From assembly GCF_014322765.1 (NCBI RefSeq), contig NZ_JAASTZ010000009.1, positions 1 to 64,000 of the forward strand: a stretch of DNA of 64,000 bases. Direction: 5' to 3'. Position 1 is the stretch's first letter. Each line of letters opens with the position of its first letter. A program made the position numbers and the translations under genes. This document shows positions 38,980 to 47,602 of this stretch, piece after piece. The notes beneath the pieces are model-generated. The model made no database searches and was not told the origin of the DNA. It saw only the letters and a program-made list of their open reading frames with translations. The stretch is from Listeria immobilis (GTDB lineage Bacteria; Bacillota; Bacilli; Lactobacillales; Listeriaceae).

Positions 38980-39327
38980 TCAAGTAAATGTCAGTACGGT
39001 TTTGAAAATAGTTTCTTTTTCTTCGAGAGTTGGTTGATATACTTCCCCGTCTAAAAATAAAATTAGACCATGGAAGGTTTGAATGTCATCTTCGCAGTCT
39101 TCACAATATTCCACTTCTTCTTCATTCCAAGCAGCAAGTAGACAATCTTTTTTTGTTTGATGATTAGGATAATTACGCAATAACACTTTTGCTAGTTCTT
39201 GATATTTAGCCAGTGCTTCCTCTTTTTCTGAAAAAGAATAATCTGCTTGAATAGACATTTCCCATTCCTCGAAAAACCACCAAGGTTCATATTCCCCTTT
39301 GGTTAGATAGACATTCCACTTTGCCAT
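38980..39327 (-). CDS. DUF1033 family protein
   Basis: A 115-residue cytosolic protein with the DUF1033 opening (MAKWNVYLTKGEYEPWWFFEEWE) and a CEDCEDDIQTFHGLI segment. It is acidic with many aromatic residues. The function is unknown. Two tandem ATG codons follow GGGAG; I use the second, eight bases away. It lies upstream of fni on the same strand and could be in the same transcript. Confidence 0.8.
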   Translation of the reverse strand: MAKWNVYLTKGEYEPWWFFEEWEMSIQADYSFSEKEEALAKYQELAKVLLRNYPNHQTKKDCLLAAWNEEEVEYCEDCEDDIQTFHGLILFLDGEVYQPTLEEKETIFKTVLTFT

Positions 39328-39466
39328 CATAAAAACTCCCAACACTAATTAGAATACTATTATTATAGCATAAGCCTGCTTGAAATACTGAAATGCAAAT
39401 TTTTGAAAGTAGCTCGAAAAAAAGATACACTAGGTATAAGGAAAAATAGAAGGGATTGGTTGCATA

Positions 39467-39748
39467 ATGGCTCGGAATACAGCGATTTTAAGAGTGACTG
39501 GATTTGTTCAAGGAGTTGGTTTTCGTTACACGACAAAACATGTTGCATATAAATATGACATTAGTGGCACTGTTAAAAACTTAGATGATGGATCTGTTGA
39601 AATTCATGCCATTGCAGAAGAAGAAAATTTAGATAAATTTATTGATGCTATTAAAAAAGGACCTTCTCCTGGTTGTCGAATTGAGCATGTTTATATTTAT
39701 AAAGGCGCTCCAGTAGAAGAACGAAAAACGTTTGATATTATTTATTAA
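39467..39748 (+). CDS. acyP: Acylphosphatase
   Basis: A 93-residue acylphosphatase that hydrolyses acyl-phosphates such as 1,3-bisphosphoglycerate. The active-site Arg is in [12 protein letters not shown] (residue 20) and the Asn in [11 protein letters not shown] (about residue 38). Length is typical. Single small gene, promoter not resolved, followed by a gap to the yidC pair. Confidence 0.93.
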   Translation: MARNTAILRVTGFVQGVGFRYTTKHVAYKYDISGTVKNLDDGSVEIHAIAEEENLDKFIDAIKKGPSPGCRIEHVYIYKGAPVEERKTFDIIY

Positions 39749-39823
39749 TTTTAAAAAATAGTGGTTGTACTATAGCTCTTTTTGCATTATAGTTAATGAG
39801 TACTTAAACCTTGAAAGGAGCGA

Positions 39824-40114
39824 ATGCGTGGCATGATTTCCATTTTGCAGATTTTACTGGAACCAGAATTCATTTCACTTACGGTAACGTTTTTATTAAT
39901 GTTGACGATTTTTAGTTATTGGTCGGCTATTACATTATTAAAACCGAAAATGGTGCTACCCGCTGACGCTATTTATTTAAAGCGAAGTAAGCTTTCATTA
40001 AAAGCTCATTTTTACCGAGCTTCTCCCAATTTTATTATCAATTGGTTGGCAGTCACAATGAAATGTAGCGCTATTACCGATGATGAAGACAGTTTTTCAT
40101 TTTCCAACGTATAA
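39824..40114 (+). CDS. Small hypothetical membrane protein upstream of yidC2
   Basis: A 96-residue protein with one clear transmembrane helix (LTVTFLLMLTIFSYWSAITLL, about residues 19-39), then a basic segment ending in an acidic tail. No family recognised. AAGGAG precedes the ATG by only three or four bases; Met4 is an alternative start. It ends 37 bases before yidC2 and is probably co-transcribed with it. It corresponds to Lmo1380 by position. Confidence 0.7.
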   Translation: MRGMISILQILLEPEFISLTVTFLLMLTIFSYWSAITLLKPKMVLPADAIYLKRSKLSLKAHFYRASPNFIINWLAVTMKCSAITDDEDSFSFSNV

Positions 40115-40150
40115 ACTTATTATTTTATCATTTAGGAGGAAAATGAAACA

Positions 40151-40978
40151 TTGAAAAAGAAAAATATTATTCTAATTAGTGTACTATTTGGTGCATTACT
40201 ACTACTTACAGGTTGTAGTTTGGACCCTTCTCAAAATACGGATGGTTTCTTTAGCACCTATTTAATCCAACCATTTACAAGCTTTATTATGTTTGTCGCA
40301 TCCTTTGTTGGTGATAATTATGGTGTTGCGATTATTATAACTACTTTATTAATCCGTGCGCTTATTATGCCTCTTAACTTGCGTACAGCAAAAGCACAAA
40401 TGGGCATGCAATCAAAAATGGCCGTAGCTAAACCAGAAATTGACGAAATTCAAGCACGACTTAAACGAGCAACATCAAAAGAAGAACAAGCAACCATTCA
40501 AAAAGAAATGATGGCCGTTTATTCTAAATATAATATTAACCCAATGCAAATGGGCTGTTTACCTTTACTAATACAAATGCCTATATTGATGGCTTTCTAT
40601 TATGCAATTCGTGGCTCCTCAGAAATTGCCAGCCATACGTTCTTATGGTTTAATCTAGGTTCACCAGATATGATTTTAGCAATTATTGCTGGGTTGGTAT
40701 ATTTGGCTCAATATTTCGTTTCAATGATTGGGTACTCACCTGAACAAAAGAAACAAATGAAAATAATTGGCTTAATGTCACCTATCATGATTTTATTTGT
40801 TTCATTCTCCGCTCCATCTGCACTTGCTCTATACTGGGCGGTCGGTGGTATTTTCTTAGCAGGACAAACATTATTAACGAAAAAATTATATATGAATAAA
40901 CACCCAGAAATTAAAATAATGGAACAAGAAGAAAAAGAGTTTGAACAAATCGTTGAAGAACAAAAGAAAGAAAAATAA
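40151..40978 (+). CDS. yidC2: Membrane protein insertase YidC/OxaA (second paralogue, lipoprotein)
   Basis: A 275-residue YidC/Oxa1 insertase that inserts and folds membrane proteins. It has a lipoprotein signal with lipobox LTGC (Cys22), then the YidC core with five transmembrane segments: [19 protein letters not shown] (with the hydrophilic-groove Arg), [33 protein letters not shown] and [21 protein letters not shown]. The C-terminal tail is charged. TTG start with AGGAGG upstream. By position this is Lmo1379 (OxaA2). Confidence 0.93.
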   Translation: MKKKNIILISVLFGALLLLTGCSLDPSQNTDGFFSTYLIQPFTSFIMFVASFVGDNYGVAIIITTLLIRALIMPLNLRTAKAQMGMQSKMAVAKPEIDEIQARLKRATSKEEQATIQKEMMAVYSKYNINPMQMGCLPLLIQMPILMAFYYAIRGSSEIASHTFLWFNLGSPDMILAIIAGLVYLAQYFVSMIGYSPEQKKQMKIIGLMSPIMILFVSFSAPSALALYWAVGGIFLAGQTLLTKKLYMNKHPEIKIMEQEEKEFEQIVEEQKKEK

Positions 40979-40983
40979 TAGTT

Positions 40984-41028
40984 AAAAAATCCCCTGGAAA
41001 ATATAATTATATTTTCCAGGGGATTTTC
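40984..41028. terminator. Bidirectional terminator after yidC2
   Basis: AAATCCCCTGGAAAATATA pairs perfectly with TATATTTTCCAGGGGATTT around ATT: 19 pairs, ending in T-rich sequence on the plus strand. Confidence 0.88.
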
Positions 41029-41053
41029 TATTGATAATATATACTTATTGACA

Positions 41054-41090
41054 AAAATACACGCCTACCTAAAATTTAGATGGACGTGTA
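41054..41090 (-). terminator. Terminator of lisRK
   Basis: On the minus strand ATACACG-CC and CTAAA pair with TTTAG and GG-CGTGTAT, followed by TTTTTG, directly past the lisK stop. Confidence 0.7.
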
Positions 41091-41094
41091 TGTG

Positions 41095-42546
41095 TTATTT
41101 TGATTTTGGTTCAATATACGGCAAGGTGATTTTGATAGTAGTACCTTTATCAGGCTCACTAATCGCGCCAATTGTTCCAAGGTACCCTTCAACTAATTGT
41201 TTAGCGATTGCAAGGCCTAAGCCATTACCGCCTTTTTCACGGCTTCTCGCTTTATCGACCCGGTAAAATCTATTAAAAATTTTATCAATTTCTTCCTGAG
41301 AAATACCTTCCCCATAATCGCGAACATCAATATGAATCTGATTTTTTTCCTTATATAAATGCATATCGACTTCTGTTCCATTACCAGAATACTTAACTGC
41401 ATTATCCATAATGATAATCAAAATTTGTTCTAGGTGATTATGTTGAATAAGAGCACGTAAATCTGTGTCATCTTCAATTAGTTTGAATGTAAAAGTTTCA
41501 TACATAACTTCAAAATTACGTCTTACTTGTTCAACCGTTGCATTTACATCTGTTATTTGCAATTCTTTGGTTTGTGAAATTTGTTCAGCCCTTGATAAAT
41601 CAAGCATTTCTTGTACTAATTTTTTCATTCGCTCTAATTCTGTTAACGATGCATTTAATGATTCATCTAACACTTCTGGATCGTCTTTTCCCCAACGAGT
41701 AAGAAGTTTCAAATGTCCTTCCATGATTTGTACAGGCGTCCGTAACTCATGTGATGCATCTTCCACAAATTGTTTTTGTTGTTCAAAACTAGTTTCAATT
41801 CTTGTCATCATATCATTAAAAACAACCGTCAACTCTCCAATCTCATCTCGAGAGTTAGTTTTTGTTTCAATACGTTTTTGGAAACCATTTTTACGAATAT
41901 CATTCATTGAGCGAGCAAGTTTTGTTAGCGGGTTTAAGAAGTTTTGTGCAAGTAAGTAACCTAGCATTCCACTAATAAATAGCGCCACAGCACCAAGAAG
42001 AATCATCGTCACAAGTAATCGATCCATCATTCGATTATAAGAAGTAAGTGGATTAACAACCTGTGCATATCCAATAACCGTCGTATTGTCATCTGCAACA
42101 ATCGGCATTTGTGCAGTCATCATCTTCTGCCCATCTATCGTGGGTTTATTCATAATGAATTTATCAGTTCCACTCACAAAATACTGCGAAAAATCAATGC
42201 TCGTAATATCTTGATTTCTTGAAAAATAATATTTATTAATAAAATGACCATCTTTATCATACAAGTTAATTACTTGATCTTGTAATTTTCGGTTCACCGT
42301 TTTGTCATTATTAAATAGATATTTGATTTCCTCATTGTCGGTTAGATCTTGATTAGTTAGCGTACTCGTGGTTGCTAGCAGCAGTTCTTTCACTTCTGGT
42401 TCTTCTTCATTAAGCAACATTTGCCCAATTCCTTGGTAAATCGCATATGAAAACAAGAAAAAAGTTAGAAAAATGGCTGCACTAGCTCCAAAAGTCCATT
42501 TAAATTTCAAAGAGCGACTTTTTAAGGAGAATGGGCTGGTTGTCAT
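41095..42546 (-). CDS. lisK: Sensor histidine kinase LisK
   Basis: A 483-residue membrane kinase: TM1 (about residues 18-42), an extracytoplasmic sensor loop to about 175, TM2 (about 177-200), HAMP domain (to about 252), phospho-accepting His266 in ASHELRTPV, and catalytic motifs N-box DNAVKYSGNG, G1 DYGEGIS, GGNGLGLAIAKQL. LisRK in Listeria responds to envelope stress and affects acid, ethanol and nisin tolerance and virulence. Its start overlaps the lisR stop by four bases. Confidence 0.94.
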   Translation of the reverse strand: MTTSPFSLKSRSLKFKWTFGASAAIFLTFFLFSYAIYQGIGQMLLNEEEPEVKELLLATTSTLTNQDLTDNEEIKYLFNNDKTVNRKLQDQVINLYDKDGHFINKYYFSRNQDITSIDFSQYFVSGTDKFIMNKPTIDGQKMMTAQMPIVADDNTTVIGYAQVVNPLTSYNRMMDRLLVTMILLGAVALFISGMLGYLLAQNFLNPLTKLARSMNDIRKNGFQKRIETKTNSRDEIGELTVVFNDMMTRIETSFEQQKQFVEDASHELRTPVQIMEGHLKLLTRWGKDDPEVLDESLNASLTELERMKKLVQEMLDLSRAEQISQTKELQITDVNATVEQVRRNFEVMYETFTFKLIEDDTDLRALIQHNHLEQILIIIMDNAVKYSGNGTEVDMHLYKEKNQIHIDVRDYGEGISQEEIDKIFNRFYRVDKARSREKGGNGLGLAIAKQLVEGYLGTIGAISEPDKGTTIKITLPYIEPKSK

Positions 42547-43223
42547 GTACGCATCACATACCCAGTCCCACGAACAGTTTGAATATAACTTTCTTCGTCA
42601 GGATGATCAATTTTATTTCGCAAATAACGAACATATACATCCACTACATTTGTTTCTACTTCTGTTTCATACCCCCAAACTTTATTCAGTAGCACTTCTC
42701 GAGTTAGCACGATATTGACATTTTCCATTAGAGTAAGTAAAAGTTCATATTCACGTTTTGTTAAATCAATAATTTCTTCATCTCGTTTTACAATCCGATT
42801 TTCTTTTTCAACAATAAGATTTCGGTATTGAAGCGTCGTTTGTTTAGCTGATTGTTCCGCATTCTCAACTCGACGTAATAGAGAACGTAGCCGAGCAAGT
42901 AACTCTTCAATTGCAAATGGCTTAACAATATAATCATCTGCCCCGTGATCAAGTCCTGATACACGATCAATGACAGAGTCACGTGCGGTTATCATAATAA
43001 TCGGTGTTTGTTTTACTTGGCGAACACGACGACATACTTCTACGCCATTCAAATGCGGCAACATTAAATCAAGCAAAATTGCATCCCATTCTTCGTTTAA
43101 TGCGAGTTCAAGTCCAGCTCGTCCATCATTCGCGACTGCTGTTTCATAATTTTCATGTTGTAATTCTAACTCAATAAAACGGGCTAAATTTTTTTCATCT
43201 TCAACAATTAATATTCTATTCAT
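42543..43223 (-). CDS. lisR: Response regulator LisR (OmpR family)
   Basis: A 226-residue OmpR/PhoB-type regulator. The receiver domain has acidic residues E8 and D9, phospho-acceptor D52 (LLDLMLP) and K101 (VKPF). A winged-helix domain follows (LTKREYELLLTL, VWGYETEVETNVVDVYVRYLRNKID, ESYIQTVRGTGYVMRT). It is the first gene of the lisRK operon. The linker (about residues 118-140) differs from the L. monocytogenes sequence as I remember it, a hint on species. Confidence 0.95.
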   Translation of the reverse strand: MNRILIVEDEKNLARFIELELQHENYETAVANDGRAGLELALNEEWDAILLDLMLPHLNGVEVCRRVRQVKQTPIIMITARDSVIDRVSGLDHGADDYIVKPFAIEELLARLRSLLRRVENAEQSAKQTTLQYRNLIVEKENRIVKRDEEIIDLTKREYELLLTLMENVNIVLTREVLLNKVWGYETEVETNVVDVYVRYLRNKIDHPDEESYIQTVRGTGYVMRT

Positions 43224-43420
43224 TTGGCCTAACCCTCTCTTTCGGTCATTACACTATATTCCTATTACTATTGTAACGAACTTTGACTCAAAAACAACTA
43301 ATAACAGCCTATAAATGGATATTTCCTGCATTTTTTACTACTTTACCATGATTTATTCATAGAAATCTCATAAAAAAGCACTCACCAATGAAAATAAGCG
43401 TCTGACACTTTAAAATTCAC

Positions 43421-43765
43421 TTATAAATATTCATTTTTATATTCCTGATACTCCACTGCCCATACCTCCAGCGCTTCAATGATTGGCAGAAATTTCGTTC
43501 CAATATCGGTCAAAGAATATTCGACTTTCGGAGGTACTTCTCGATAAACTTCTCGATGAATCAATCCGTATTTTTCTAATAAACGCAGCTCTTTTGTTAA
43601 ATTAGCTTGTGTAATTTGTGGTATTTCTCGACTTAGCTCACCAAAACGAAAGGTTTTTTGACTTAGAAAATAAATAATTACCATTGTCCATTTCCCATTA
43701 ATAATTTTTTGAACATCTGCGACAGGGCATGAAATTATATTTGTGTTTTCTTTACTATTTGTCAT
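43421..43765 (-). CDS. HxlR-family HTH transcriptional regulator
   Basis: A 114-residue winged-helix HxlR/MarR-like protein: CPVADVQKIINGKWTMVIIYFL (residues about 13-34), QANLTKELRLLEKYGLIHREVY recognition helix region, and PPKVEYSLTDIG wing. Cys13 in ISCPVADV is at the position of the redox- or quinone-sensing Cys in YodB/HypR-type members. ATG 43763-43765 follows GGAGG; the longer frame runs through the operator. Divergent from an NAD(P)-binding SDR gene, with a palindrome between them, so it probably controls that gene and itself. Confidence 0.87.
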   Translation of the reverse strand: MTNSKENTNIISCPVADVQKIINGKWTMVIIYFLSQKTFRFGELSREIPQITQANLTKELRLLEKYGLIHREVYREVPPKVEYSLTDIGTKFLPIIEALEVWAVEYQEYKNEYL

Positions 43766-43795
43766 GCAATAGCCTCCATTACTATCATTTTTAAT

Positions 43796-43820
43796 AGTAC
43801 CTATTAAAAAATAAGGTACT
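43796..43820. promoter_or_regulatory. Operator palindrome between the HxlR regulator and SDR genes
   Basis: AGTACCT (43796-43802) and AGGTACT (43814-43820) are perfect inverted arms spaced 11 bases apart, centred between the divergent starts. Spacing and location fit a dimeric HxlR-family binding site. Confidence 0.65.
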
Positions 43821-43882
43821 TGTGAAAACAAATTTTACTCTTTATACTTTGAAAAGTAAAGACTATCATTTGGAGGTTGATT

Positions 43883-44515
43883 ATGAAAATAGCCATTTTT
43901 GGTGCTACTGGTGGTATCGGTAAATTTGTTGTCCAGCATGCTTTGGAACGTGGATTTATCGTAAATGCTTATGTTCGCAATGCAGATAAAGTAACAATAC
44001 ATCATCCTAATTTGGAAATTCATACAGGAGAATTAACTAATTATCTAAAAATAAAGGCGGCACTTAGTGGATGTGATGTGGTGATATGGTGTGTTGGAAT
44101 CCCAATGAAAAAGTATGTAGGAACTGTTTCATTAGATGGTCACAAAATATTGCTTCAAGCTATGGTTGAATGCGGGATAAAGCGATTAATTGATTGGGGA
44201 ACCCCAAGTATTCCATTTAAAAAAGATAAAAAATCATTTACTACGATATTCCCCTCCTTGATTGCTGGGATAGCGTTAAAACAGGCGAAAACAGAAATGC
44301 TCTCTATTGCAAGATTAATTACTGCGTCTACTGTCGAATGGACAATAGTTAGATTTATCGCTCCTAAAAATTCGCCATATAAAGGAAATATAAAAACGAG
44401 CTATGGTGATAGTAAGCTAAAATGGAGTATCTCTCGTGAGGATATTGCTGTATTTATGCTTGACCAAGTTACTAGCAAAAAATATATTTACTCTATGCCA
44501 ATTATAGGAACTTAA
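43883..44515 (+). CDS. NAD(P)-binding oxidoreductase, atypical SDR (NmrA/NAD(P)H-binding type)
   Basis: A 210-residue Rossmann protein with dinucleotide motif FGATGGIGKFV (residues 6-16), AYVRNADKV, and central DVVIWCVGIPMKKYVG. It belongs to the atypical SDR group with NAD(P)H-binding proteins related to flavin reductases and quinone-stress proteins. The substrate is unknown; the divergent HxlR regulator suggests an electrophile or quinone stress role. ATG 43883 follows GGAGG. The pair lies between lisR and gnd, which are neighbours in L. monocytogenes EGD-e as I recall. Confidence 0.83.
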   Translation: MKIAIFGATGGIGKFVVQHALERGFIVNAYVRNADKVTIHHPNLEIHTGELTNYLKIKAALSGCDVVIWCVGIPMKKYVGTVSLDGHKILLQAMVECGIKRLIDWGTPSIPFKKDKKSFTTIFPSLIAGIALKQAKTEMLSIARLITASTVEWTIVRFIAPKNSPYKGNIKTSYGDSKLKWSISREDIAVFMLDQVTSKKYIYSMPIIGT

Positions 44516-44530
44516 CTATTCTATACCAAT

Positions 44531-44571
44531 AAAAAAGAGACACTCACATTATGTAGGAGTGTCTCTTTTTG
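44531..44571. terminator. Bidirectional terminator between SDR gene and gnd
   Basis: AAAAAGAGACACTC pairs perfectly with GAGTGTCTCTTTTT around an 11-base loop; T-runs on both strands. Confidence 0.9.
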
Positions 44572-44576
44572 AAAAC

Positions 44577-45995
44577 TTATTCGTCTACTTCTGGCCATTC
44601 TGTATGGAAAATTCCTGGTTTATCAATTCTTTCATACGTATGCGCTCCAAAATAATCACGTTGCGCTTGAATAAGATTTGCAGGTAATACCTCAGAACGA
44701 TAACTATCGTAATAGCTAATTGCTGCAGTAAATGTTGGCACTGGAATTCCAGCTTTTACTGCTTCTGCTACGACTGTACGAAGATCGCCTTGGTAATTGT
44801 GGGCAATATCTTTGAAATAAGGATCAAGTAGTAAGTTTTTAAGATTTTTATCTTGGTTATAAGCATCTGTAATTTTTTGTAAGAAGCGAGCACGGATAAT
44901 ACAGCCAGCGCGGAAGATTTTTGCAATTTCCCCGTATTGTAAATCCCAATTATTCTCTTCGCTTGCAGCTCTCATTTGAGCAAAACCTTGTGCATAAGAA
45001 GCAATTTTACTGAAATAAAGTGCGCGACGAACAGATTCCACAAAAGCTTTTTTGTCCCCTTCAAATTGGTAATTAGAAGGACCATTTAAAACAGTACTTG
45101 CATAAACACGTTCTTCTTTCAATGCAGAAATGTAGCGTGCAAATACAGATTCGGTAATTAAGGAAAGCGGTACACCTAAATCAAGTGCACTTTGGCTAGT
45201 CCATTTACCAGTACCTTTTTGACCGGCTTTATCCAAAATAACATCCACTATTGGTTTACCAGTTTCTTCGTCTTTTACTTTTAGAATATTTTTAGTGATC
45301 TCGATTAAATAACTATCCAGCTCGCCATTATTCCATTCTTCAAATACAGTTGCAAGTTCCTCATGGTTAAGTCCACCAATTTCTTTTAAAATTGTGTAGG
45401 CTTCTGCGATTAATTGCATATCACCGTATTCGATACCATTATGCACCATTTTAACGTAATGTCCGGCACCATCTGGACCAATATAAGTTACACAAGGTTC
45501 GCCATCTGCTACTGCAGCAATTTCACGTAAAATTGGAGCTACAAGGTCATATGCTTTGCGTTGTCCACCCGGCATAATAGAAGGTCCTTTTAATGCGCCT
45601 TCTTCTCCGCCTGATACACCAGTTCCGATAAAATTAAATCCTTCTTCACTTAATTCTTTATTACGACGAATCGTGTCTTTAAAGAATGCATTCCCGCCAT
45701 CAATTAAAATATCTCCTTCATTTAAGAAAGGTTTAACTGCTTCAATCATCATATCTGTAGCATCGCCAGCTTTTACCATAATAAGAATACGGCGTGGTAC
45801 TTCAAGAGATTCAACAAAATCCTCTAAACTATAAGTTGGTACTAATTTTTTGTCCGCATTTTCTTCCATTACCGCTTTTGTTTTTTCAGAAGAACGGTTA
45901 AAGATAGATACTGTATGACCGCGGCTTTCGATATTTAGGGCTAAATTACGACCCATAACGCCCATTCCTATAACACCTATTTCTTGTTTTGCCAT
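44577..45995 (-). CDS. gnd: 6-phosphogluconate dehydrogenase, decarboxylating
   Basis: A 472-residue pentose-phosphate enzyme converting 6-phosphogluconate to ribulose-5-phosphate with NADP reduction. N-terminal Rossmann motif [15 protein letters not shown] (residues 6-20) with the NADP-type NRSSEKT loop, catalytic-lysine region [14 protein letters not shown] (about 180-193), and C-terminal [11 protein letters not shown] and [11 protein letters not shown]. Length is exact for the family. A strong shared terminator lies downstream. Confidence 0.96.
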   Translation of the reverse strand: MAKQEIGVIGMGVMGRNLALNIESRGHTVSIFNRSSEKTKAVMEENADKKLVPTYSLEDFVESLEVPRRILIMVKAGDATDMMIEAVKPFLNEGDILIDGGNAFFKDTIRRNKELSEEGFNFIGTGVSGGEEGALKGPSIMPGGQRKAYDLVAPILREIAAVADGEPCVTYIGPDGAGHYVKMVHNGIEYGDMQLIAEAYTILKEIGGLNHEELATVFEEWNNGELDSYLIEITKNILKVKDEETGKPIVDVILDKAGQKGTGKWTSQSALDLGVPLSLITESVFARYISALKEERVYASTVLNGPSNYQFEGDKKAFVESVRRALYFSKIASYAQGFAQMRAASEENNWDLQYGEIAKIFRAGCIIRARFLQKITDAYNQDKNLKNLLLDPYFKDIAHNYQGDLRTVVAEAVKAGIPVPTFTAAISYYDSYRSEVLPANLIQAQRDYFGAHTYERIDKPGIFHTEWPEVDE

Positions 45996-46139
45996 TTTGC
46001 ACTTCTTCCTTTCCGGTTTATTAAGGCAGAAAAATCTGTCTTACTTCAACATGACACATAAAAGTATCAACATTATTTACTATATCAAAGAATTGCCTCT
46101 TGGACAATGAATCAATCCGAATTATTTGACTTTTTTTCA

Positions 46140-47234
46140 TTAATTTAACTTTCTAAGTAAAATTTTTTCATTTTTTGCGGATTCTGCTAGATTTATGACT
46201 AAATGTGTAAGCTCTTCTAATTGCTCTATAAACACGTACTCCTCTTCTGTGTGCGCTTGCTCGTATCCCGCAGAAAGTAATATCGTTGGAATCCCTTTTT
46301 CGTTCAAAATATTTGCATCAGTTCCGCCTTCTAGACTTATTTCTTGCATTTTTAATCCTTGTTTTTGTGTAGCTTTTTGAAGAATATTGATTAATGGGTG
46401 TTTTTTTTGAATTTGAAAACCTTCATAAATCAGCGCTGTTTCATGAGCCAATGTGGCACCGTATTTCTCACATATCTGACTAAAGCGTTCTTTTATTGTT
46501 TGAATATGCCCTAATGCTTTGGAATAATTAGCATTTGAATCAAATATAATTTCTAGTTGCGCATCTTGCTGATTATTATCATTAATTCCTCCAGAGAACG
46601 ACTGAATTTCCCACTTATTTTCCTTGTCAATGCGGCCGGGTTTTGTTGCATGAAGCGCCATTTTCGCAACAGAAATTGGTGACATTTGTGTAATATCAGA
46701 GCTCACAATTGTAAAGGTAACTGCTACTAACGTATTTGCTTTAGCTTGATAACTACCAACTTTTCCTGGAGCATCTAAGCAATAGCCGTAAGTAGCTGTG
46801 ATTTTTTCTTCTGGAAATAATTTCATTCCAACCATTCCAAGTTCTTCTCTAGTCGTAAAAATAAATTCAATTGGACCATGTACTGTTTTTTCAGCAACAA
46901 AATAATCTATCGCAGCTAACATAGCCGCCACTGCTGCTTTATCATCTGCACCTAATGAAGCATCGTTTTCCGTCCTAATTTTACCCTCATCAATTTGAAC
47001 AATTGGTTTTTCTGCGCTTGGATGAGTATCTAAATGGCTCCCAAAAAGAATGGTTGGAAAATTTTCAGCAGTTGCTGGAATTCGAGCAATTAGACCATAA
47101 CTTTCATCTAAACTAAATGAAACGCCTAAATTAGTTAAATGACTTTCTATATAACTTAAAATAGCTGCTTCTTTTCTAGAAATAGACGGAATTTGAATAA
47201 GTTCCATAAAATATTTTTTCACATTCGTTTCCAT
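46140..47234 (-). CDS. M20-family metallopeptidase, PepT-like
   Basis: A 364-residue M20 zinc peptidase. Zinc and catalytic motifs are GSHLDTHP (about residues 65-72), LGADDKAA (about 94-101) and TREELGMVG (about 126-134), with a dimerisation domain around 180-280. It corresponds by position to Lmo1375, annotated as an aminotripeptidase, but it is shorter than PepT and closer to the YqjE subgroup, so the substrate is uncertain. Single gene, divergent from prli42. Confidence 0.85.
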   Translation of the reverse strand: METNVKKYFMELIQIPSISRKEAAILSYIESHLTNLGVSFSLDESYGLIARIPATAENFPTILFGSHLDTHPSAEKPIVQIDEGKIRTENDASLGADDKAAVAAMLAAIDYFVAEKTVHGPIEFIFTTREELGMVGMKLFPEEKITATYGYCLDAPGKVGSYQAKANTLVAVTFTIVSSDITQMSPISVAKMALHATKPGRIDKENKWEIQSFSGGINDNNQQDAQLEIIFDSNANYSKALGHIQTIKERFSQICEKYGATLAHETALIYEGFQIQKKHPLINILQKATQKQGLKMQEISLEGGTDANILNEKGIPTILLSAGYEQAHTEEEYVFIEQLEELTHLVINLAESAKNEKILLRKLN

Positions 47235-47280
47235 AAATTATTCCCCTTTGGTCTTTTTGGATAAAAAATACAAATATTAC

Positions 47281-47309
47281 TTGAAATTCTTCTCATTTAT
47301 CAGTAAGAT
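47281..47309 (+). promoter_or_regulatory. Promoter of prli42
   Basis: TTGAAA at 47281-47286, 17 bases, TAAGAT at 47304-47309, about 40 bases before the prli42 ATG. Confidence 0.55.
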
Positions 47310-47349
47310 ATATTTAAGTAAAGCTTTATGAGAGGAGTTTTCTTCCACA

Positions 47350-47445
47350 ATGACTAATAAAAAAATAGTTCGCGTTGTCGTTATTTTAATGTTGATCGCG
47401 ATTGTATTATCTAGTGTTTTAACTGGGGTATTAATGTTTCTATAA
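47350..47445 (+). CDS. prli42: Prli42, stressosome-anchoring membrane miniprotein
   Basis: A 31-codon gene, shorter than usual calling limits. The product MTNKKIVRVVVILMLIAI (residues 1-18) continues VLSSVLTGVLMFL: a basic N-terminus, then one transmembrane helix. I recognise it as Prli42, the conserved Firmicute miniprotein that tethers the stressosome (RsbR) to the membrane in Listeria and aids SigB activation under oxidative stress. AGGAG lies 12 bases upstream, a promoter at 47281-47309 and a terminator directly after the stop. Confidence 0.88.
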   Translation: MTNKKIVRVVVILMLIAIVLSSVLTGVLMFL

Positions 47446-47454
47446 GAGTTTACT

Positions 47455-47484
47455 ATCTGAGCCAATTTGGTTCAGATTTTTTTT
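47455..47484 (+). terminator. Terminator of prli42
   Basis: ATCTGAGCC pairs with GGTTCAGAT (one G-T) around AATTT, followed by eight T. Confidence 0.88.
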
Positions 47485-47496
47485 GCTTTTTTCTAC

Positions 47497-47527
47497 AAAA
47501 AAAGAGCAGCACCCGAAAGTACTACCC
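47497..47527 (-). terminator. Terminator of the ptb-buk-bkd operon
   Basis: On the minus strand GGGTAGTAC pairs with GTGCTGCTC (including G-T pairs) around TTTCGG and is followed by seven T, about 75 bases past the bkdB stop. Confidence 0.7.
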
Positions 47528-47530
47528 AAG

Positions 47531-47579
47531 ACATCTAGGGAGTTTAGGGGTATGGATCTAGATGTACTAAACAATACCC
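47531..47579. repeat. Interlocking inverted repeats behind bkdB
   Basis: Three perfect inverted pairs overlap in 50 bases: ACATCTAG (47531-47538)/CTAGATGT (47558-47565), GTTTAG (47542-47547)/CTAAAC (47567-47572) and GGGTAT (47548-47553)/ATACCC (47574-47579). The last two are interleaved and could form a pseudoknot in RNA. Confidence 0.55.
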
Positions 47580-47602
47580 GCTAAAGCTAGATTAAAACAT
47601 AT

